Below are positions 28,001 to 36,287 of a DNA stretch of 64,000 bases, in pieces. The notes under the pieces were generated by a model. The model was not told the DNA's origin. It made no database searches and saw only the letters and a list, made by a program, of their open reading frames with translations. The stretch's first letter is position 1. Each line of letters begins with the position of its first letter. The position numbers and the translations under genes were made by a program. The DNA is from JANQLU01 sp964434955 (lineage in GTDB: Bacteria; Planctomycetota; Planctomycetia; Pirellulales; Pirellulaceae), in the NCBI GenBank assembly GCA_964434955.1, contig CAYSXI010000001.1, positions 1 through 64,000 of the forward strand, read 5' to 3'.

Positions 28001-28678
28001 CAAGGATTGGCCAAGGACAAGCTCGCGGCCGTTCACGAAAAGGTTGCCACGCTTTCGCAATCGGGCAGCGTCCCGCTTGCCAATGGCAATGGAACCGGCA
28101 AGTCGTTTACCGATTGGTTCGAAGACACGGTCAACTGCCAACTCGAATTGAACAAGATCAAGGAGTTGGAAAAACGCGAACTTGAACAGAAACTTGAATC
28201 GATCGTCGAGGATCACTACCACCCGGAAATGCGGCGAATGGAACGAATGGTTCTGCTGGAAATCGTCGACTCCGCCTGGAAGGATCACCTTCTGGCGATG
28301 GACTATCTTCGGAGCGCCGTCGGCCAGGTGGGTATGGCGCAGATGGATCCCAAAGTCGAATACAAACGATCCGGCATGAAAATGTTTGCCGATCTTTGGA
28401 AGTCAATTGGTGAACGCGTCACCGATCTGATTTTCCGAATGGAGCAATTGGACGAACAGTTTGTTCGACACACCGTTCCAACGATCGAAAAACACGAAAC
28501 ACCAACGACCGATATTGCCCGGGAACAGGAAGAAGCCATCCAGGGCTCGCATACCAACAAAGTTGAAACGATTCGCAACCGCGGAGACAAGATCGGTCGA
28601 AATGATCCTTGTCATTGCGGCAGCGGCCGAAAGTACAAATCCTGCTGCATGCGATTGGACCGCTCCAACGAATCGTAG
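25004..28678 (+). CDS. secA: Preprotein translocase ATPase SecA, long form with insertion
   Basis: The protein has 1224 residues from ATG 25004 (MATLERIWEI); a TTG 9 bases earlier is possible. Ordinary SecA is about 830-900. NBD1 shows MVTGEGKTLVATLPAYLNAL (about 125) and DEVDNILIDEARTP (about 238), NBD2 shows MAGRGTDIVLGG and LRGRCGRQGDPGSS. About 48 residues (about 459-507) are inserted in NBD2 between KWQAVAEEIERVHK and GRPILVGTTSIEKSE, and read like a small beta module (VVIQKSGDEVVGKISKE). The C-terminal region is expanded and ends in the SEC-C zinc motif CHCGSGRKYKSCC, which binds SecB or ribosomes in relatives. It drives Sec export with ATP. waaA follows closely. Confidence 0.97.
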   Translation: MATLERIWEILTMFFGGILRGFERTLTSLFGSSNARYVKKLNTKVEAIGALEPKYKAMSDEELRDQTEKFKERLAKGETLDDILIEAFAVCREAGRRFLEMRHYDVQLIGGMVLHSGSVAEMVTGEGKTLVATLPAYLNALSGKGVHVVTVNDYLARRDMEWMAPLYMNLGLTVGAIQNNMEPMERQKAYACDITYGTNNEFGFDYLRDNMRPAARDDDRFPKRMQQSQGRLNFAIVDEVDNILIDEARTPLIISGPAHQDIGKYQEANKIAKALKKDVHFKVNEKDHNVALTDDGVREAEKLAGVDTFYTAANMDWPHLLDNALKAHYLYKKDVNYVVEEKKVVIVDEFTGRKMEGRQWSDGLHQAVEAKENVQIKEETQTLATITLQNFFKLYDKVCGMTGTAMTEANEFWKIYKLDVIAIPTNRGLQRIEHVDTIYSKEKYKWQAVAEEIERVHKWDVVIQKSGDEVVGKISKESDSELTITNHLNGQKQTIAKSGIDEIQRRGRPILVGTTSIEKSELLSNLLERRGIPHEVLNAKNHRREAEIVAQAGRLNAVTIATNMAGRGTDIVLGGNPETAAWAQLQDTYETRLDVPDEEWNVLVAEIDKRDNMSEMGEEVKSIGGLHVIGTERHEARRIDLQLRGRCGRQGDPGSSRFYLSLDDDLMRIFAGDWVKRMLEFGGFKEDTPLESKMVSRRIDGAQKKREEYNFEIRKNVLEYDEVMDEQRKRVYRFRQQILDGFSCREIILGMIRDEVEANMGTLLDHDYGIESFAKFAGTRLATGLEPRQFKNMDPKTADEVAKSEAQRASESRILELVEENLPLGDEEEQVDWNWDALAKSVNARWDLSLRDRDLKKVGRDMVDTFLIEKAQESVEKIDLTEGFPMLEEDFGRRMASSWVLAKFGIEMDPESFRDKDPEDVFDRVVDEATKQYDAKEAEYPVMAGMMQFAKDGPNAGIDREGLIRWASERFEKDLSIDDLKHKQRDEIREMLVSQSLEHQGLAKDKLAAVHEKVATLSQSGSVPLANGNGTGKSFTDWFEDTVNCQLELNKIKELEKRELEQKLESIVEDHYHPEMRRMERMVLLEIVDSAWKDHLLAMDYLRSAVGQVGMAQMDPKVEYKRSGMKMFADLWKSIGERVTDLIFRMEQLDEQFVRHTVPTIEKHETPTTDIAREQEEAIQGSHTNKVETIRNRGDKIGRNDPCHCGSGRKYKSCCMRLDRSNES

Positions 28679-28704
28679 ACATCCAGACCCGGGAATGGAC
28701 TCCC

Positions 28705-30015
28705 ATGGTTTACATTTTCAATCTCGTTTACCTGGTCGCCTTCATGGTCGGCTTGCCCTTTGTCGCCTTGTCCCGGGTGCGGCAATGCAAGTCGTTTTCC
28801 AGTTGGCCCGCCAAATTCTGGGGACTCCGCTCCCGGCCGTATGGACAGAAGCCGGTTTGGTTTCACGCCGTGAGCGTCGGCGAAGTCAACTTGATCGCCA
28901 CATTGATTCGCGAGTTCCGAGTTCAATTCCCGGACCAGGCAATCGTGGTTTCGACATCGACCGACACAGGATTCGAGTTAGCCAACAGCAAGTTTCCTGA
29001 CCTGGAAGTGTTTTACTTTCCCTGGGACTTTTCCTGGGCCATTCATCGGACGCTCCGCAATCTTGACCCATCGATGATCGTCTTGGCCGAGCTGGAAATC
29101 TGGCCCAACTTAATGCGACTGGCTGAGCAGAGCCGGGTACCAGTCGCCGTTGTGAACGGAAGGCTAAGCAAAAAAAGTTTTGCCGGGTATCAACGGATTG
29201 GGTTCCTGGCACGGAGCGTATTCGCCAAGCTCTCATTGGTGGCCGCGCAGGACCAGGCCTACGCCGATCGCTTTGCGGCTCTCGGCGTCGCCCCGGACCG
29301 TCTGCATGTCGCCGGCTCGATCAAGTTCGATGGAGCCTGTACCGATCGCAATTCTCCCAAAACCTTGGAGCTAAAGTCTCTGGCCGGATTTGAGAATCGC
29401 CAAGTCGTATGGCTGGCCGGAAGCACCCAGGCAGGCGAAGATGAAATCGTTCTGGACGCTTTCACCTCCATCCGATCGGAATTTGCTGACTTGAGACTGG
29501 TCATTGCTCCCCGTCACCCTCATCGAGCGGAAGCCATTGCCCAGTTGATTCGACAACACGGACTGCGTCCCGTATTGCGTTCCCAGTTGACTCCCGATGA
29601 TTTTGCGGAAGACGCACAGGAACGAGTGATCATCATTGACGGCGTCGGTGAATTGGGAAGCTGGTGGGGAGTCTCGCAAATCGCATTTGTGGGCGGGAGC
29701 CTTGGTTCGCGGGGCGGTCAAAATATGATTGAACCCGCGGCAAAAGGAAACGCGGTATGTTTCGGCCCCAACACATCGAACTTTCGGGACGTCGTTTCGC
29801 TATTGCTCGGGCAAGATGCGGCAAAGATCGTTCACGACAAATTTGAGTTATCCGAGTTCGTTGCCCAATTCTGCCGAAACCCAAATTCGTATGCTCCGAT
29901 GATCCATCAAGCCCAGCAAATTGTGGCCTCGAACCGCGGCGCAACCCACCTGACTTGTGGGCTGATTGCCCCGATGATTTCCGCGAAACTCGAGGTTCCT
30001 TCCAAGGCCGCTTAG
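28705..30015 (+). CDS. waaA: 3-deoxy-D-manno-octulosonic acid (Kdo) transferase
   Basis: The protein has 436 residues from ATG 28705 (MVYIFNLVYL), 26 bases after the secA stop. An N-terminal membrane anchor (LVYLVAFMVGLPFVAL) precedes the GT30 signature WFHAVSVGEVNLIATLI, VVSTSTDTGFELA, the catalytic-region AELEIWPNLM and the second-domain block VGGSLGSRGGQNMIEPAA. It transfers Kdo from CMP-Kdo to lipid A precursor, so this organism probably makes lipid A-type outer membrane lipid. The linkage with secA is probably only transcriptional. Confidence 0.93.
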   Translation: MVYIFNLVYLVAFMVGLPFVALSRVRQCKSFSSWPAKFWGLRSRPYGQKPVWFHAVSVGEVNLIATLIREFRVQFPDQAIVVSTSTDTGFELANSKFPDLEVFYFPWDFSWAIHRTLRNLDPSMIVLAELEIWPNLMRLAEQSRVPVAVVNGRLSKKSFAGYQRIGFLARSVFAKLSLVAAQDQAYADRFAALGVAPDRLHVAGSIKFDGACTDRNSPKTLELKSLAGFENRQVVWLAGSTQAGEDEIVLDAFTSIRSEFADLRLVIAPRHPHRAEAIAQLIRQHGLRPVLRSQLTPDDFAEDAQERVIIIDGVGELGSWWGVSQIAFVGGSLGSRGGQNMIEPAAKGNAVCFGPNTSNFRDVVSLLLGQDAAKIVHDKFELSEFVAQFCRNPNSYAPMIHQAQQIVASNRGATHLTCGLIAPMISAKLEVPSKAA

Positions 30016-30258
30016 CCCCTTCAAAATGCCTTTTTTCAAGGCAATCAGATCCTTGGAATGGATCTGGATTTCCATTAAAATGGCGAATTCGAATTTGGTA
30101 AAGAAATAAGAATTTCTGCTAACCGATACGCCTGAGCCCGGATCCTTCGAATCGTCGAACGTGGTTATCTTTGGCTCGAGAGCTGAGCGTTATGACGCGG
30201 GCGCTATTTTGCGATCAGGTGAATCGGCGATTCATTCATAGGGAAAAGGAGCTACGTC

Positions 30259-31419
30259 TTGAGTACGGGAAAATATCTGTTCACCAGTGAATCCGTTTCG
30301 ATGGGCCACCCGGACAAACTGTCGGATCAGATTTCCGACGCCATTCTTGATGCCATGTTGGCGCAAGACCCAAAAAGCCGTGTCGCTTGTGAAACTTTGG
30401 TCACCACCGAGATGGTCGTCATTGCGGGTGAGATCACGTCTTCGGCCGACGTTGACATTGAAAAAATTGTCCGCGACGTCATTCGCGAAGTCGGTTACAC
30501 CGACGCCGCGATTGGAATCGGCGCCGACAGTTGCGAAGTCATCGTCAAGCTGGACCAGCAAAGCCCGGACATCGCGATGGGCGTGGACAAGGACGGTGCA
30601 GGCGACCAGGGCCTCATGTTTGGTTTCGCATGTGACGACACCAAAGAATTGATGCCACTTCCGATTTCGCTATCGCACCAAATCCTCGAGCGACTGAACG
30701 AAGCTCGCTTCTCGGGAAAAGTTGACTGGCTTCGCCCGGATAGCAAGAGCCAGGTGACGGTCGAATACGATGGCCATCAGCCAGTTCGAATTGATACCGT
30801 CGTCGTTTCGACCCAGCACGGTCCCGATGTCGACAACGAGACGATTCGCGAATTTGTCATCAACGAAGTCATCAATCCTTGCCTGCCGGCTGATTTGAAT
30901 CATGGAGATATTCAGTATCACATCAACCCAACGGGCAAGTTCGAGATCGGCGGTCCTCACGGTGACTGCGGTCTGACCGGACGAAAAATCATCGTTGACA
31001 CTTACGGAGGTTGGGGACGTCACGGTGGTGGCGCGTTCAGCGGTAAAGACTCAACGAAAGTTGACCGAAGTGCGGCCTACATGGCTCGCCACGTTGCAAA
31101 GAACATTGTTGCAGCCGGTTTGGCCAAACGATGCGAAGTCCAGTTGGCTTACGCGATTGGCGTTGCGGATCCCGTCAGTATCCACGTGGATACCCAGGGA
31201 ACAGGTTCCGTCGACGACGCCGTGATTTGCGATGTCGTACGCGACCACTTCCCACTGTCGCCACAGGGCATCATCGACTACCTCGAACTTCGCCGCCCAA
31301 TTTTCCGCAAGACCGCGGCCGGCGGACACTTTGGTCGAGAAGACGCCGACTTCAGCTGGGAATGCACGAAAGACGCTTCAGCGTTGGCCGAAAAGGCGGC
31401 GTCCATGGCTTCTGCCTAA
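30259..31419 (+). CDS. metK: S-adenosylmethionine synthetase
   Basis: The protein has 386 residues. The start is a TTG at 30259, chosen because AAAAGGAG lies 6 bases upstream and the product begins STGKYLFTSESVSMGHPDK. Signature blocks are GHPDKLSDQISDAILD, GAGDQGLMFGFA, GGPHGDCGLTGRKI and the phosphate loop GGGAFSGKD. It makes S-adenosylmethionine from methionine and ATP. The 243-base leader shows no SAM riboswitch that I can recognise. An intrinsic terminator follows. Confidence 0.98.
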   Translation: MSTGKYLFTSESVSMGHPDKLSDQISDAILDAMLAQDPKSRVACETLVTTEMVVIAGEITSSADVDIEKIVRDVIREVGYTDAAIGIGADSCEVIVKLDQQSPDIAMGVDKDGAGDQGLMFGFACDDTKELMPLPISLSHQILERLNEARFSGKVDWLRPDSKSQVTVEYDGHQPVRIDTVVVSTQHGPDVDNETIREFVINEVINPCLPADLNHGDIQYHINPTGKFEIGGPHGDCGLTGRKIIVDTYGGWGRHGGGAFSGKDSTKVDRSAAYMARHVAKNIVAAGLAKRCEVQLAYAIGVADPVSIHVDTQGTGSVDDAVICDVVRDHFPLSPQGIIDYLELRRPIFRKTAAGGHFGREDADFSWECTKDASALAEKAASMASA

Positions 31420-31456
31420 CCTGCCTGAAGCCGATATCTAAATGAAAACCCATCAA

Positions 31457-31482
31457 AGCCCTGGAATCTCCAGGGCTTTTTT
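31457..31482 (+). terminator. Intrinsic terminator after metK
   Basis: AGCCCTGG pairs with CCAGGGCT around AATCT and is followed by five to six T. It is 37 bases after the metK stop. Confidence 0.93.
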
Positions 31483-31622
31483 CATGGAACAATATTTCGC
31501 CTAGAGAAAATGCGGTCGCGGCGGGTGCTCCGTCCGTTTCATCGGGCGCAACCCAAGCGGGTTAATTCGATCCAGAGACTTTTATCCTCAGATGGACCGG
31601 CCATCCGCAATCGGAACCTGCC

Positions 31623-33173
31623 TCACTTGTTCACTTTCATTTCCAGCTTGGCCTCATGGACCATCAGGGCCACGTCTTTCAGAAGTTTTTTTGCGTCGTA
31701 GACAATTCCATCCTTGATGGTGTATTTGATACCCCCAACGCGTTCGGGCTGGTCGGTTTCTTCGTTCAACCGAACCGCGCCGGTTCCAAAAAGCACCTTG
31801 ATGTTCTTCAAGGGGTTTTCGGGAACAATCACCAAGTCCGCTAACAGGCCCTCGCGAATGACACCGAATTCAATCGATTTGCCCATCGGCTCATGGATGG
31901 TCAGGGCGCCGTTGTAAGTTGCAGCCTGGAAGACTTCGAGTGGATGAAAACCGGCTTCTTGCAGTAGCTCCAGTTCCTCGATGTAGCCAAATCCATAGGT
32001 GTCATAAATGAAACCGGAATCCGCCCCGGTCGTGATCCGACCACCCATCTTTTTGTAATCGTTAACGAGCTTGAACCAGACCTGGTAAAAGTTCTTCCAC
32101 GCAATCTCATCTTCGGTGGTCCAATCGAACCAGTAGGAACCGTGTACTTTGCGACTCGGCTGAAAATAACGCCAGAGCGTGGGATGGGTATAAGTCTTGT
32201 GCCATTCAGCGGTTCGCGCACGCATGACATCGCGGCTGGCGGAATAAATCGTGAACGTCGGATCCATCACGGTGCCGAGTTCGAGATGCCTTTTCAGATA
32301 GGCCTTCCATTCGGGGCTTCCAGGTGGATGAATCTTGTTCCACAAGCGAGCGACCTGCGCGAAACGAAACTGTTCGTCGTTGTAGTTTTGCTCGGCCGGC
32401 CAGGGCTGAACGACATGGTCTTTGAGCAAAGCTTCGAAATGCCCGTAAAAGTGAGTCACTGTTTGTAAACCGGATTCGGCCGCATCCATCGCGTCCATTT
32501 GGGCAACGCCCATCTGATGCAAGTGAGCCACCGATCCCATTTTTAGCTTCTTGGCTTCATCCAGCAGGGCTTTCATGATTTCCGGGCGATAACTGCCAAG
32601 CTTCAAGCCTTGGATTCCATTCAACCTGGCTTGCTGGACCCACTTCCGTGCCGCTTCGGGATTGGCGATTCGAGCAGGGGGACGCTGATAGTTGATGATT
32701 CTCGGCGCGACAATTTTGTTTTCCTTGCTTCGTTCCTGTTCCTTCAAGGTGAAATCATTTCGAGCCAAAGGAACGCCGCGAACCGTGGTCACCCCATGGG
32801 CCAACCAGAGCTTGTAAACGTATTCGGCATGCGGAGCCTTGTTGTTCGCGCCCAGATGAGCGTGCATGTCGATAAATCCGGGGAGCACATACATTCCCGA
32901 CGCATCAATCACATGGTCGGCCTTCGATAGGTCCACTCGACCACCAACCGATTTGATTCGATTCCCCTCGATCACGATATTGATCGGGCCTTGCGGAGGT
33001 GCACCGGTGCCATTGATGACGATCGCGTTCTTGATCACCAGCGTTTTGAACGGGCCGACTCCCTCGCCTTCTTTTCGATCGGGTGCCGGAGTCAGTGGTT
33101 GGGCCATCAAGGTCGAAACGAATAGCAGACTGATTGCTGTACCTAGAAGCGAGAACGGGAGCCGTTGATTCAT
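31623..33173 (-). CDS. Secreted amidohydrolase (imidazolonepropionase-like)
   Basis: The protein has 516 residues from ATG 33173 (MNQRLPFSLLG), which opens a signal peptide ending near LMAQP and has an AGG-rich site upstream. A longer frame from 33212 adds 13 unlikely residues. Amidohydrolase-superfamily marks are the beta-sandwich start LVIKNAIVINGTGAPP, the metal pair in LPGFIDMHAHLG, the later histidines HLHQMG and THFYGHF, and GGRITTGADSGF. Members hydrolyse amides or esters at a metal centre. The substrate cannot be assigned; an exported location argues for a scavenged compound or peptide. Confidence 0.85.
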   Translation of the reverse strand: MNQRLPFSLLGTAISLLFVSTLMAQPLTPAPDRKEGEGVGPFKTLVIKNAIVINGTGAPPQGPINIVIEGNRIKSVGGRVDLSKADHVIDASGMYVLPGFIDMHAHLGANNKAPHAEYVYKLWLAHGVTTVRGVPLARNDFTLKEQERSKENKIVAPRIINYQRPPARIANPEAARKWVQQARLNGIQGLKLGSYRPEIMKALLDEAKKLKMGSVAHLHQMGVAQMDAMDAAESGLQTVTHFYGHFEALLKDHVVQPWPAEQNYNDEQFRFAQVARLWNKIHPPGSPEWKAYLKRHLELGTVMDPTFTIYSASRDVMRARTAEWHKTYTHPTLWRYFQPSRKVHGSYWFDWTTEDEIAWKNFYQVWFKLVNDYKKMGGRITTGADSGFIYDTYGFGYIEELELLQEAGFHPLEVFQAATYNGALTIHEPMGKSIEFGVIREGLLADLVIVPENPLKNIKVLFGTGAVRLNEETDQPERVGGIKYTIKDGIVYDAKKLLKDVALMVHEAKLEMKVNK

Positions 33174-33398
33174 AATTTGCCTGCCTTGTGTATTTTTAAA
33201 GACTGCTTTCACGCGATGCTATCAAAATCGCGTTTCCATTGTCATCAACACCACGATGAATCTCAAGCATCGGCGGCGTCGCGGCGGGGCCGCGGATCGG
33301 ATTTGATCTTAACAGTCACCTTGGGCTTTGGTATTCTCCGCGACCCGTTGTCGGCTCGCGCTGCGCGAGTAATGGCTTGTCTTTACGTTTGAGTCCCG

Positions 33399-34265
33399 AT
33401 GAATACCCGAATTATTGCTGCGATTTTGTTGGCTTTGGTTGTCGGATTTTCCGGCTGTCGGCAAGGCTTTGGCCCCTACGGTGCTCGTTCGAATGAGCCC
33501 GTGTTTGGTAACCTCGGCCAGAACAATGGTGGCTTGTTCTCTCAGAATGGAAGTGGCAACAACCCGGAAGTCGCGCGACTCAATCAGAGAATCCAGGAAC
33601 TCCAGAGCCGGGTTGGATCTTTCGACAATGACAATACCGGCCTGCACTCGGAAATGGCCTCACTGAAGCAACAACTTCAGCGATCAAACGATGTTAACTT
33701 CCAACTGCGGCAGCAACTTTCTGACATGTCACAGAATGTTCAGAAGCTGCAACAAGCCAATTCCCAATTCCAGCAACGACTTGCCCAATCGCCTTCAACG
33801 GGCGTTCCCGGCCAGACGGTCGGTATGGCGACCATCCGCTCCAACAACAGCTTGCTGCAAAAGCTTCCACAGATACGTGTCCCCGGGGTTCAAACCCGGA
33901 TGGACGGTGATGTCATTCGTGTTGAAATTCCGACCGATTCGGTTCTCGTCCCCGGGACGTTTCAGGTCAACAATCAGGCCCGGCAAATGCTCGGCGACCT
34001 GGCCAATGCTATCGCCAGGAATTTTCCGCAGCAATTTGTTGGCATTGAAGCCCATTGGGACTCGACGCCCATTCAAGGATCTTCCGTCCACCAAGTCACG
34101 TCCAATCAGGCGGTTTCGCTTTTGAATTACTTTGAGAGCTTGGGCTTGCCCCGGAACCAGCTGTTTACGGTCGGTCTTGCGAACAACCGACCCCGCTACC
34201 AGGGCAACAACTCTCGGAATCGACGGATTGAAATCGTCATCTACCCGGAAACCTATCAACGCTAA
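33399..34265 (+). CDS. OmpA-family lipoprotein with coiled coil
   Basis: The protein has 288 residues. A lipoprotein signal (IIAAILLALVVGFSGC, lipobox cysteine at about 20) precedes a glycine/asparagine-rich stretch, then a coiled coil (about 52-125, ARLNQRIQELQSRV, LQKLQQANSQFQQRL). The C-terminal 120 residues look like an OmpA peptidoglycan-binding domain (QVNNQARQMLGDLANAI, SNQAVSLLNYFESLGL, NRRIEIVIYP). It probably tethers the outer membrane to the cell wall or helps organise the envelope. Confidence 0.85.
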   Translation: MNTRIIAAILLALVVGFSGCRQGFGPYGARSNEPVFGNLGQNNGGLFSQNGSGNNPEVARLNQRIQELQSRVGSFDNDNTGLHSEMASLKQQLQRSNDVNFQLRQQLSDMSQNVQKLQQANSQFQQRLAQSPSTGVPGQTVGMATIRSNNSLLQKLPQIRVPGVQTRMDGDVIRVEIPTDSVLVPGTFQVNNQARQMLGDLANAIARNFPQQFVGIEAHWDSTPIQGSSVHQVTSNQAVSLLNYFESLGLPRNQLFTVGLANNRPRYQGNNSRNRRIEIVIYPETYQR

Positions 34266-34536
34266 GTCAGTTCCGGCCCTAGAAGTTGTGGGCGAGGCCG
34301 ATCAATTCGGATTGACGATGCCATGTTCAGGCGTTGTCGAGCCAGGCAAGTAACAAGGGACTTTAGGCCCTCACCTGCGTTTCGTGTTTGCAGGTCGATT
34401 GGTTAGCGTTGCCGTATTGTTGGCAGGTGAAAAGGCTGGGGAAACCACTCGCTGGCGCTTCGTGCTTGTAAAGGGCGACGCCGTGATGCGCTTGGTGATG
34501 GAGTGATGGGCTTGGCGGTTTGTTAGGCGGTTCTAC
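34266..34536. other. Convergent intergenic region without a gene
   Basis: It lies between the OmpA-family lipoprotein gene (plus) and the PEP-CTERM gene (minus). I see no credible open frame or RNA gene. It contains loosely repeated G/T-rich text such as TTGGTGATGGAGTGATGGGCTT (one stretch near 34490). Its right edge is the minus-strand terminator. Confidence 0.45.
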
Positions 34537-34569
34537 GAAAAAGCGGTTGCGAAAGAATCCGCAACCGCT
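34537..34569 (-). terminator. Intrinsic terminator of the PEP-CTERM gene
   Basis: AGCGGTTGCG and CGCAACCGCT form a perfect 10-base-pair stem around an 8-base loop. On the minus strand it is followed by five T (A run 34537-34541). It lies 58 bases beyond the PEP-CTERM stop codon. Confidence 0.9.
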
Positions 34570-34626
34570 CAAAGGTTTGGGTTGGCTAACGTCGTTTGCC
34601 ACTACTTTCGCCTACCGCGCAGCGGG

Positions 34627-36045
34627 TTAGCTGCCCTCTTTTCTTCTGCGCCGGCGAGAAATAAACAGGCCCAATCCCAAGACAAAAAGTGCCGTCGAAT
34701 TGGGTTCCGGGATGGCGGCGGTTCCGAAGAGCACGATGTCGTTTCCGTCCCCGCCCTGGTAGCTGATGAACAAATCGGTGTCGGCAAACGTGCCAACCAG
34801 GTCGCCTTCGCCGAGTCCGGAAAACTGTCCGGAGAGGCTGCCGGCGACGTCGACAATTTTGAAAGACTGGGTACCCTGAATTTCGAATCCATTGATGAAT
34901 TGCACATCCAGAATGGCTCCCGGGTTGAGCGCAAGATCACCTGCGATGTCCAGCCAATCGAATTCACTCAGTGACTTGTCGCCGCCGCCATCAAAGTCGC
35001 CGCCGAGCTCAATTTCCAAGGTCCCGTAAAAGGTGGGGACATCTCCGCCGATGGTGATGACACCGGCGGAATTCCCAGGTGCGACGATGGTATTCGAGTC
35101 AGCGACCAGGTCGCCTTGAATGGTTCCCGTCCCGTCGAGAGTCCCCTCGACAAAAAACAGACTTGCGGTGTCGATTACTCCGTTGTTCGTAATATCACCA
35201 TGGCTTCGCAGCATCGCCGTTGTGCCCGACAAGGCTCCTTCATTCTGAATGGATCCATAGTTTTCGAAAATGCCGGTGAGCTCCGTTGTGGCTGCGACTT
35301 CGTTGATAAAGGTCCCGTCATTGCGCGAAGAAACGTCAAAATTCACGGTGTCGAAATTTCGGAACGTGCCTGTGTTGTTCCAGCTTGACTCGACCGTCCA
35401 GGACCCGTAGTTGTCAATCTGTTGTTGATTGTTGGTGACCGCGTTTTCGATATTCCAGGTGCCGTGATTCGTCAGGTTTCCCTGGTTCGTGAATGAATAG
35501 CTCGACAGTGAAAAATCCGAGAAGACCGTTCCATGGTTGACGTAGGTATTTGTGTTGGTCGTCACTGCCTTGTAGTTGAGCGATCCGTAATTCGTAATGG
35601 ATCCATCATTGGTCTGCGTACCGTTGGCATTGTATTGGCCGTGATTGGTGAAGTTGCCCGTGTTGTCGAATTGACTGATGTTCAGGATCGCGGTGTTGCC
35701 GGTTGAGATGCTTCCTCGGTTGATGAGCGTTCCTGAATTGATGCCATCGTAAGTGCTTCCGTTTTTCAAGTTGATGAGCGCGCCGGTTTCGTTGACGAGA
35801 GTTCCCGAGAAAAATTTGACCAACCCTCCGGATTCGTTGTTCAGGGTATTCCAGTTGGTCAGTGTGCTCGCGACGTTGATTTCGATTTGGCCATGATTCG
35901 CGAAGACTTCGTTGTTTTGCCGGTTTCCGTAGACAAAAATCTTGTTCCCGGAGGGGTTGGGATTGGGAGATATTTGCTGAGTCCATGCTGGGCGATGGGT
36001 GGATAATATCAGAATCAAACATACCAAAACGTATCGAACTGCCAC
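34627..36045 (-). CDS. PEP-CTERM sorted surface protein with N/G-rich beta repeats
   Basis: The protein has 472 residues from GTG 36043-36045. A signal peptide (VRYVLVCLILILSTHRPAWTQ) is followed by about 300 residues of short imperfect repeats of the type NxGTxxNxG and NHGT/NYGSW, which suggest a right-handed beta-helix. The last 110 residues form an autotransporter-like beta block. The C terminus has the PEP-CTERM sorting signal: IPEPNSTALF, a hydrophobic helix (VLGLGLFI) and a basic tail SRRRRRK. Such proteins are processed by an exosortase and usually end up in extracellular matrix. No exosortase gene is nearby. It is divergent from imuA. Confidence 0.9.
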   Translation of the reverse strand: MAVRYVLVCLILILSTHRPAWTQQISPNPNPSGNKIFVYGNRQNNEVFANHGQIEINVASTLTNWNTLNNESGGLVKFFSGTLVNETGALINLKNGSTYDGINSGTLINRGSISTGNTAILNISQFDNTGNFTNHGQYNANGTQTNDGSITNYGSLNYKAVTTNTNTYVNHGTVFSDFSLSSYSFTNQGNLTNHGTWNIENAVTNNQQQIDNYGSWTVESSWNNTGTFRNFDTVNFDVSSRNDGTFINEVAATTELTGIFENYGSIQNEGALSGTTAMLRSHGDITNNGVIDTASLFFVEGTLDGTGTIQGDLVADSNTIVAPGNSAGVITIGGDVPTFYGTLEIELGGDFDGGGDKSLSEFDWLDIAGDLALNPGAILDVQFINGFEIQGTQSFKIVDVAGSLSGQFSGLGEGDLVGTFADTDLFISYQGGDGNDIVLFGTAAIPEPNSTALFVLGLGLFISRRRRRKEGS

Positions 36046-36262
36046 CGCTTTTCCCCACTTTCAATCGGATTGTTACTTCGCCTACTCGAGATGCGTCATT
36101 GGCGCTCGCTGCTGCAGAACTTTTTTGTTTTTTTGTTGTTTGAACAATCTTTCCACGAGGGGTGCTTGGTCACATTGAAGGGCTTGCGTCGATATTACGC
36201 CGGTTTTCCCGGGGCTTTTTTCGATTTTTGCTTTTCTGCTTGCTTTTCGAATCAATTCTTTC

Positions 36263-36286
36263 GATAGTGTATTTTTGTTCACTATC
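36263..36286 (+). promoter_or_regulatory. Candidate SOS-type operator before imuA
   Basis: GATAGTG (36263-36269) and CACTATC (36280-36286) form a perfect 7-base inverted repeat separated by 10 bases, ending one base before the ATG at 36288. ImuA-ImuB-DnaE2 cassettes are usually repressed by LexA, so this is a candidate repressor site overlapping promoter and start. The arms do not match the CTGT-N8-ACAG or GAAC-N4-GTTC types exactly, and no LexA gene is in the window. Confidence 0.45.
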
Positions 36287-36287
36287 A

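Noticed and set aside
30029..30045. Terminator TGCCTTTTTTCAAGGCA after waaA
   Set aside because: The stem is short and no T run follows on the plus strand, so I did not list it as a feature.
30016..30258. SAM riboswitch before metK
   Set aside because: No SAM-I, SAM-II or SAH consensus core is recognisable in the leader.
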